A DNA stretch of 46,317 bases from Collinsella sp. (lineage in GTDB: Bacteria > Actinomycetota > Coriobacteriia > Coriobacteriales > Coriobacteriaceae), in assembly GCA_031296755.1 (NCBI GenBank), contig JAUMMZ010000060.1, positions 1 to 46,317 on the forward strand. The letters are read 5' to 3'. The translations under genes and the position numbers were made by a program. How positions within the stretch are numbered: position 1 is the stretch's first letter; each line of letters begins with the position of its first letter. Shown here piece after piece: positions 41,157-46,317 of the stretch. Below the pieces are notes generated by a model. That model was not told the DNA's origin. It ran no database searches and was given only the letters and a program-made list of their open reading frames with translations.

Positions 41157-42284
41157 ATGGCCCCCGCTCAGGCAAGCCTGCTGGCCAAGCTCGACACCCA
41201 ACAGCGCGTGCGCGACTTTTTGACCAACGCCATCGCAAGCGGCCGCGCATCGCACGCCTACCTGTTCTTGGGCGCGCTCGGCGCGGGCAAGCTCGACGCC
41301 GCGTGGGCGCTCGCCCAAGCCTTCCTGTGCGAGCAGGACGGCTGCGGCTCATGCGATGGCTGCGTGCGCGTCGCCCGCCATACGCACCCCGATGTGCACT
41401 ATTACACGCCCGAGAGCGCCACGGGCTACCTCATCGCCCAGACCCGCGAGCTGCTCGACGACGTGCCGCTGGCGCCCATCCGTGCCAAGGCCAAGGTCTA
41501 CATCATCGACCGTGCCGAGCAGCTGCGCGCCAACACCGCCAACGCACTGCTCAAAACGCTCGAGGAGCCGCCCGAGGGCGTTATGTTTATCTTGCTGGGC
41601 ACCTCGGCAGACGTGATGTTGCCCACTATCGTGAGCCGCTGCCAGTGCGTGCCGTTTCGGCTGGTATCGCCCGCCGTCGCCGCGCAGGCCGTGAGCCGCG
41701 CCACCGGTCAGGACCCTGCGCGTTGCCGCATGGCGGTCGCCGTGGCGGGGAGTCCCACGCGTGGCATCGAGTTCCTCAAGAGCGCTGAGCGCCAGGACGC
41801 CCGCCGTCAGATGGTTCGCGCCATCGATTCGCTTATCGCCGCCGACGAGGCCGACGTGCTCAGCCGCGCCAAGTCGCTCATCGTCGCCGTTAAGGCGCCG
41901 CTCGCCGAGGTCAAGTCCACGCAGGAAAAGGTGCTCGAGCAAAACGCCGACTACCTGTCGCGTGGAGCATTGAAGCAGCTTGAGGACCGCAACAAGCGCG
42001 AACTCAACGCGCGCGAGCGTTCGGGTATCATGGAAGCGCTGGCGAGCGCGCGGACGCTCATGCGCGACGTGCTGCTGACGCTTCAGGACGAGGCGGCCGA
42101 CGTGGTGAACGAAGACGTGCGCGACACGATCGGTCGGCTTGCCGCCGCGACCAATGTTGCGGGTGCCACCCGGGCGCTCGAGGCAGTCGCGACCGCCGAG
42201 CGCAACATCGCCAGAAACGTTACTCCCCAGCTGGCCATCGAGGTCATGCTGTTCGATATCAGGAAGGCACTGAAATGCCGTTAG
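41157..42284 (+). CDS. holB: DNA polymerase III delta prime subunit
   Basis: 375 residues, clamp-loader AAA+ ATPase-like. Short P-loop variant FLGALGAGKLDAA and the zinc site Cys58, Cys63, Cys66, Cys69 (CEQDGCGSCDGC) are present; the ARANTANALLKTLEEPP segment is the SRC region. The ATG at 41157 is 1 base after the tmk stop. It overlaps ricT by 10 bases. Confidence 0.92.
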   Translation: MAPAQASLLAKLDTQQRVRDFLTNAIASGRASHAYLFLGALGAGKLDAAWALAQAFLCEQDGCGSCDGCVRVARHTHPDVHYYTPESATGYLIAQTRELLDDVPLAPIRAKAKVYIIDRAEQLRANTANALLKTLEEPPEGVMFILLGTSADVMLPTIVSRCQCVPFRLVSPAVAAQAVSRATGQDPARCRMAVAVAGSPTRGIEFLKSAERQDARRQMVRAIDSLIAADEADVLSRAKSLIVAVKAPLAEVKSTQEKVLEQNADYLSRGALKQLEDRNKRELNARERSGIMEALASARTLMRDVLLTLQDEAADVVNEDVRDTIGRLAAATNVAGATRALEAVATAERNIARNVTPQLAIEVMLFDIRKALKCR

Positions 42285-43975
42285 TCGTACCCGTTAAGTT
42301 TACCTACGCCTCGCGCGACCTGTGGTTCGATCCGCAGGATCTGGATATCCTCGAGGCCGATTATGCCATTTGCTCCACCGAGCGCGGAACCGAGATCGGC
42401 CTGGTCACTGCCGATCCCTTTGAGGTGCCGCAAGATGAGATCGGTCAGCCGCTCAAGCCCGTGCTGCGTGTGGCGAGCGACATCGACCTGCAGCTTGCCG
42501 ACGACCTGGCCATCCAGGGCGACGAGGCCATGGTCGACTTCCGCCGCCTGGTCAAGGAGCTCGACCTCGAGATGAAGCCGGTCGGCGTCGAGTACCTGTT
42601 TGGCGGCGAGAAGGCCGTGTTCTACTTTGCGGCCGAGGAGCGCGTCGATTTTCGCCAGCTCGTCAAGGATCTGTCCTCGACGCTGCATATTCGCGTCGAC
42701 ATGCGCCAGATCGGCGTGCGCGACGAGACCCGCCTGGTGGGCGGCTATGCCCAGTGCGGCCAGGAGCTCTGTTGCACGCGCTTTGGCGGACAGTTTGAGC
42801 CCGTCTCGATTCGCATGGCAAAAGAGCAGGACCTGCCGCTCAACTCGTCCAAGATCAGCGGCGTTTGCGGCCGCCTGATGTGCTGTCTGCGTTATGAGTT
42901 CGAGGCGTACAAGGACTTTAAGAGCCGTGCGCCCAAAAAGAAGACGCTCATCGATACGCCGCTTGGCAAGGCGCGTATTCAGGAATATGACACGCCGCGT
43001 GAGCAGCTGGTGCTGCGCCTGGAGAACGGCAAGGTCTTTAAGGTCAACCTGGCCGATATGACGTGCTCGGAGGGCTGCAAAAAGAAGGCCGCCGAGCAGG
43101 GCTGCAACTGCCGCCCCGACTGCGTGACGCGCGACGTGCTCGAGCGCATCGAGTCGCCCGAGATGCGCCTGGCGCTCATGGAGCTCGATCGCGAGAACGG
43201 CGTCGACGTGGGCGATGGCCTGTCGAGTGCCGACCGTCTTGCCGGCACGTCGATGCCCAAGCGCCGTCGTCGCGATGCCGAATCCGATGCTCGCGCCGGT
43301 CAGGGTCAGGGCGAGGGTCGCGGCCGCGGTAAGGGTCGCGGCAAGGCCGAGGCACCCGAGGCTGAGGAGGCTGCCGGTGGACGTCGCCGCCGCAAGCGCG
43401 CGGGTTCGGGCGATGCCGGCGAGGCCGCTCCCGCGGGCAAGAACGCTTCTCGCGAGCGCGAGGTTCAGCAGCCCCAGCAGCAGAATCGCGGCGGTGGCAT
43501 GAACCCCACACGTCGCCGCCGTCGTCATCTGTCGAGCGAGGAGCGCGAGGACGCCTTTCGCGCCGCAGCTGCTCGCGAGGCCGGTGCCGCTTCCAAGGGC
43601 GCCTCGGCCTCCGATGCGCCTGTCGACAAGGGCGGCAAGTCACGTGGCGAGGAGGAGCGCGCGCCGCGTCCGCGCCGTCGCCATTCCTCGGGCGCGCAGC
43701 AGAAGCCCTCAGTGCCCTCCGTGGCCGATCAGGTCTCGGATGGCGAGGTCAAGGTCACGCGCCGTCGTCCCGGAGATGGCGGGGGAGCGGCTGCCAAGGC
43801 TTCGCGTGGCGCCGCTCGCGACGAGCGCGAGCCGCGCGAGGATCGCGGTGGCGAGGGCTCGGCCGACCAGGGTCAAAAGCGCCGTCGCCGTCGCCGTTCC
43901 CGCAAGCCGCGCCAGGATGGTGGCGAGGGCTCGACCCCGTCTTCGTCCGCACCACAACCGCCCGCCGGCGAATAA
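42275..43975 (+). CDS. ricT: PSP1-domain protein RicT (YaaT) with a long RG-rich tail
   Basis: 566 residues, twice the roughly 275 of B. subtilis YaaT. The PSP1 core (about 1-290) keeps the Cys-rich part: CGQELCCTRFGG, KISGVCGRLMCCLRYEF and EGCKKKAAEQGCNCRPDC. In B. subtilis, RicT works with RicA and RicF in the Y-complex that controls RNase Y. From about 325 the protein is an Arg/Gly/Ala-rich, probably disordered tail (GQGEGRGRGKGRGK, GGRRRRKR, RRRRRHLS). Shares 10 bases with holB. The tmk-holB-ricT order is the B. subtilis one. Confidence 0.9.
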   Translation: MPLVVPVKFTYASRDLWFDPQDLDILEADYAICSTERGTEIGLVTADPFEVPQDEIGQPLKPVLRVASDIDLQLADDLAIQGDEAMVDFRRLVKELDLEMKPVGVEYLFGGEKAVFYFAAEERVDFRQLVKDLSSTLHIRVDMRQIGVRDETRLVGGYAQCGQELCCTRFGGQFEPVSIRMAKEQDLPLNSSKISGVCGRLMCCLRYEFEAYKDFKSRAPKKKTLIDTPLGKARIQEYDTPREQLVLRLENGKVFKVNLADMTCSEGCKKKAAEQGCNCRPDCVTRDVLERIESPEMRLALMELDRENGVDVGDGLSSADRLAGTSMPKRRRRDAESDARAGQGQGEGRGRGKGRGKAEAPEAEEAAGGRRRRKRAGSGDAGEAAPAGKNASREREVQQPQQQNRGGGMNPTRRRRRHLSSEEREDAFRAAAAREAGAASKGASASDAPVDKGGKSRGEEERAPRPRRRHSSGAQQKPSVPSVADQVSDGEVKVTRRRPGDGGGAAAKASRGAARDEREPREDRGGEGSADQGQKRRRRRRSRKPRQDGGEGSTPSSSAPQPPAGE

Positions 43976-44038
43976 CGCCCGCGAGCGGATTTAGCCCGCC
44001 TTGCCCCGAGCGCATCGGGGTATCATAGCGCCGAATCA

Positions 44039-44074
44039 ACAACCCTCCCTGCGACCGAACGTAGGGAGGGTTGT
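44039..44074 (+). promoter_or_regulatory. Hairpin that buries the comF ribosome binding site
   Basis: ACAACCCTCCCTGCG (44039-44053) pairs with CGTAGGGAGGGTTGT (44060-44074) over 15 bp with one wobble, loop of 6. The RBS GGGAGGG (44064-44070) lies in the right arm, 7 bases before the TTG start. A TATCAT (44021-44026) would start RNA at about 44033. It could instead be the ricT terminator, but no T run follows. Confidence 0.5.
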
Positions 44075-44077
44075 GTC

Positions 44078-44884
44078 TTGAAGAGCCATCTGAACATATT
44101 GAGCCGTCTGCAGGGCGCCGGCGCCCTACCGTTTGCGGACGAATTGCTACCGTTTGCCGAGTGGGTGGCACGCGAGGCGCTCGAGGCATTGTCGCCAACA
44201 CGATGTGCCGGCTGCGAGCGCGCCGGTGCGCTTATTTGCCAAGACTGCCTGACCGCGCTCACGCTCATCGACCCACGTCATAGCTGCACCCGATGCGGCG
44301 CCCCGTTTGGGGATTTGCTGTGCACTGAGTGTTCGGTCGAGGGCACGTCCTCGGCAATGGCGGAGGCGCTCGACCGCTGCCTGGTGTGCGCCGTCTATGC
44401 GCATCCGCTGCCGCGCATCATTAAAGCGTACAAGGATGCGGGCGAGCGACGTCTGGCTCCGTATCTGGCGGAGCTGCTCTACGACACCGCCCTGCATGCC
44501 CAGGTCGTAGCGCCCGATCGCTATGGAGGTGTGCTGTCCGGTGCGGATGCGGTGGTGTTTGTGCCTGCGACGGCGGTAGCGTTTCGGCGGCGTGGTTTTG
44601 ATCATATGGAGGCCATTGCGCGCCCATTTTGCGAGCTGTCGGGCGTGCCGTTGCTGGACGCCCTGGTCAAGTACGGCCATGGCGACCAGCGCGAACTCGG
44701 TCGTGAGGAGCGCCGCGAGCGTGCCCAAGGCATGTATGAGACGGTTGAGGACGTGCACGGCCGCCACCTGCTGCTTATCGATGACGTTATCACCACGGGC
44801 GCGACGATGGCCGCGGCTTCGGCGGAACTCAAGCGCGCCGGCGCTGCGGCAGTCGATGGCCTTGCTATCGCACGTGTTTGGTAG
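44078..44884 (+). CDS. comF: ComF-family phosphoribosyltransferase-like protein
   Basis: 268 residues from a TTG, the only in-frame start with a good site. Two zinc knuckles (Cys43, 46, 54, 57 and Cys70, 73, 82, 85) precede a PRTase-like domain with LLLIDDVITTGATMAAA (PRPP site) near the end. In competence, ComFC helps bring in DNA; other members act in amidophosphoribosyl or ribose chemistry. It is followed by the DUF559-like gene with 11 bases between, so they are probably co-transcribed. Confidence 0.9.
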   Translation: MKSHLNILSRLQGAGALPFADELLPFAEWVAREALEALSPTRCAGCERAGALICQDCLTALTLIDPRHSCTRCGAPFGDLLCTECSVEGTSSAMAEALDRCLVCAVYAHPLPRIIKAYKDAGERRLAPYLAELLYDTALHAQVVAPDRYGGVLSGADAVVFVPATAVAFRRRGFDHMEAIARPFCELSGVPLLDALVKYGHGDQRELGREERRERAQGMYETVEDVHGRHLLLIDDVITTGATMAAASAELKRAGAAAVDGLAIARVW

Positions 44885-44895
44885 GGGTGATTCAT

Positions 44896-46005
44896 GTGGC
44901 GGTAACAATCAGGTGGTGCAACAAACCGACAAAAGAGCAGCTAGCGGCTTCCGTAATCCTAACTGGCGCCTCGGCGCTACGCATGATGCGCGCCGAGCGC
45001 CGGCAGATGGGCTACATAAGCTGGAAGGACCTTAATCCCGATGAAGAGCGCCGTGTGCTGCGCACATCGTCGCCCTCGACCGAGGACATCTATCTTCCCG
45101 ATTTGGTGCGGATTGGGGCCGCAAGCGGCGAGGCGCAAGAGGATTTGTGCTTGCTGGTAGGGTCTGCAGCGCAGCGCCGCCGTATTCTTGGCGTGAGCTG
45201 GTCCGTATGCTCCGAGTTGCCCGCCGGCTCGATTCTAGAGGTGGAACCGGGGGTGTACAGTCTATCTCCCGAGGCCCTTTGCGTAGCCGTCGTGCGCGAG
45301 GTCGGCTGCATCCAGGCATTTGCCCTGGCCCAGGAGCTGTGCTCTAAGATTTCACTGAGTGACCGCGGGAAGTATCTGCCTCCCTACACCTCGCCTGTCG
45401 TGAACAAATTGGCAAAGGACAAAGACCAGCCGCCAGATGTCGGTTACTTTGAGATCGAGTCCGTGCTGACACCCGATTGCCTGGTAGATTACCTCGCGGC
45501 ATGCAAGGGGAGCGCGGCCAAGCAGCTGCGGCGGCTGTGTCCCTATCTGTCGGAAAACCTGCGTTCACCCATGGAGTGCATCATGCTTGCCATGTTTTCG
45601 CTTCCGTTTTCCTATGGCGGATTTGCCTGTGGTCCCTTTAAGACCGACTACAAGATCGAGTTCAACGACCGTGCACAGGCGATCTCGGGGATGCCGCATG
45701 CAGTTTGCGATGCGTATCAGGAAGCAGCCCGGTTTGACCTGGAATACAACGGTGAGCTGGGCCATTCCTCCCGGAGGGGACGTATCCATGATGAAAAACG
45801 CAACACGGGCTTGATTACTATGGGAATTGAGGTAGCGACGGTCAACAACGAAATGCTCTGCGACATGGAAGCGGTGGAAGCGCTCGCATGGCGCATCCAC
45901 CAGCGCATGGGTAAGCGATATCAGAATCGCGTAGAGGCTCGTCGAAAGAGGCAAGATGCTCTGCTGAATACGCTCCGAGCGTGCTTTGGGCTCAAGCCGG
46001 CGTAA
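44896..46005 (+). CDS. Protein with a C-terminal DUF559/VSR-like domain
   Basis: 369 residues from a GTG at 44896, with GGGG 8 bases before; GTG 44887 and TTG 44878 are also in frame. The C-terminal part (about 285-350) has FDLEYNGELGHSSRRGR, DEKRNTGLITMGIEVATV, which resembles the DUF559/VSR nuclease-like pattern (E.dG..H, R...L...G..V). The middle has LCVAVVREVGCIQAFALAQE. No TM. Its sense is unknown; a nuclease or an abortive-infection protein is possible. It is next to comF, whose product handles incoming DNA. Confidence 0.6.
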   Translation: MAVTIRWCNKPTKEQLAASVILTGASALRMMRAERRQMGYISWKDLNPDEERRVLRTSSPSTEDIYLPDLVRIGAASGEAQEDLCLLVGSAAQRRRILGVSWSVCSELPAGSILEVEPGVYSLSPEALCVAVVREVGCIQAFALAQELCSKISLSDRGKYLPPYTSPVVNKLAKDKDQPPDVGYFEIESVLTPDCLVDYLAACKGSAAKQLRRLCPYLSENLRSPMECIMLAMFSLPFSYGGFACGPFKTDYKIEFNDRAQAISGMPHAVCDAYQEAARFDLEYNGELGHSSRRGRIHDEKRNTGLITMGIEVATVNNEMLCDMEAVEALAWRIHQRMGKRYQNRVEARRKRQDALLNTLRACFGLKPA

Positions 46006-46015
46006 AACTATGGCT

Positions 46016-46090
46016 TTATAGGGGGGGGCTGCTTATATGCTCTGTGCAAAAAACGGCAAATATGAGTACTGTTACTAAATTAGTGACAGC
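46016..46090 (+). repeat. Solo copy of the ATGAGTACTGTT repeat
   Basis: Matches the complement of 11209-11280 over about 72 bases: TATAGGGGG, CTGC, CAAAAAAC, ATGAGTACTGTTAC, TTAGT, CAGC. No inverted partner occurs here. Confidence 0.6.
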
Positions 46091-46161
46091 AAAAACAAAA
46101 AACTTGGGCCGAAAATCTGGATTCATTGAAGAGATAATGGTAGCGCGCAGAGATGTGGTGT

Positions 46162-46195
46162 AAGAGGCGGGGCATGCCCCGCCTCTTCTCTTTCT
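46162..46195 (+). terminator. Terminator after the repeat
   Basis: AAGAGGCGGGGC/GCCCCGCCTCTT (46162-46173, 46176-46187), then CTCTTTCTT. Confidence 0.85.
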
Positions 46196-46264
46196 TGAAA
46201 GGGAGGGGACACCGCCTAGAATTCGTCGTTGGAGTAATGAAGGTGACGAATGGAAGGAAAGGCG

Positions 46265-46317
46265 ATGCCCCAAGAAGAGAGTGTACTGCGCCTCGACCGC
46301 GACGAGGCCCTCGAGGC
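46265..46317 (+). CDS. Start of an unidentified gene, cut by the window edge
   Basis: Begins MPQEESVLRLDRDEALE, with AAGGAAAGG before the ATG; an in-frame ATG at 46250 is also possible. Only 17 codons are visible, with no recognisable domain. Confidence 0.4.
   Translation, partial: MPQEESVLRLDRDEALE

Noticed and set aside
45981..46163. A rightward frame over the ATGAGTACTGTT repeat
   Set aside because: The similar frame at 11.03 kb stops right after the core, so conservation is of DNA, not clearly of a peptide.
1..46317. CRISPR arrays
   Set aside because: The repeats found are inverted, dispersed and not regularly spaced; no cas genes.

Overview
The window looks like a piece of chromosome from a high-GC, Gram-positive gut actinobacterium of the Coriobacteriia, most like Collinsella. 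I infer this from the strongly GC-rich third positions, Actinobacteria-type proteins (class Ic aspartate aminotransferase, Lys/Ala-tailed type IA topoisomerase, family II pyrophosphatase, a DUF2207 protein with a Gly-rich tail) and the many PTS genes. No rRNA, CRISPR array, prophage or origin is visible. Nothing was searched against a database; family names come from recognisable motifs and gene order.

Layout. 1-500: edge of an insertion sequence, tRNA-like debris and tRNA-Leu(UAA). 0.5-4.7 kb: a membrane-anchored helical protein, an orphan galactitol-type PTS IIB with a VOC protein, and an OmpR-type two-component system with a DUF4342 protein. 4.7-6.4 kb: an AT-rich island with a nuclease-like gene and a small DUF6788-like gene behind an operator-like inverted repeat. 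6.4-12.1 kb: small membrane protein, metallophosphoesterase, GluQ, DUF2207 protein and GNAT acetyltransferase. 12.3-16.7 kb: purH, an unknown protein and a BceRS-like two-component pair. 16.8-21.8 kb: UspA, UppP and PcrA. 22-29 kb: a sugar locus in which a GntR/HutC regulator and ManA run leftward and a GH1 phospho-beta-glucosidase, PTS IIC, IIB, IIA and a ROK kinase run rightward. 29-36.5 kb: family II pyrophosphatase, NhaA behind a structured leader, a class Ic aminotransferase, a lone STAS protein, TatA/B-TatC and HypA-HypB. 36.5-46.3 kb: type IA topoisomerase, a zinc-ribbon membrane protein, tmk-holB-ricT, comF, a DUF559-like protein and the start of one more gene.

How the genes fit. The bgl/PTS/ROK block is a complete uptake and hydrolysis route for beta-glucosides, probably controlled by the GntR protein. 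The tat and hyp genes together suggest a Tat-exported [NiFe] enzyme encoded elsewhere. tmk-holB-ricT is a gene order also known from Firmicutes.

The least explained feature is the intergenic DNA. It carries several families of inverted repeats: GGGACGTTC-type palindromes at 8.8, 11.3, 11.4, 31.7 and 39.2 kb; long hairpins at 16.8, 18.6, 18.7, 21.8, 24.0 and 40.3 kb; and a MITE-like element at 11.03-11.26 kb with a related solo copy at 46.0 kb. Two leaders look regulatory: a terminator-ended structured RNA before nhaA and a hairpin that buries the comF ribosome binding site.
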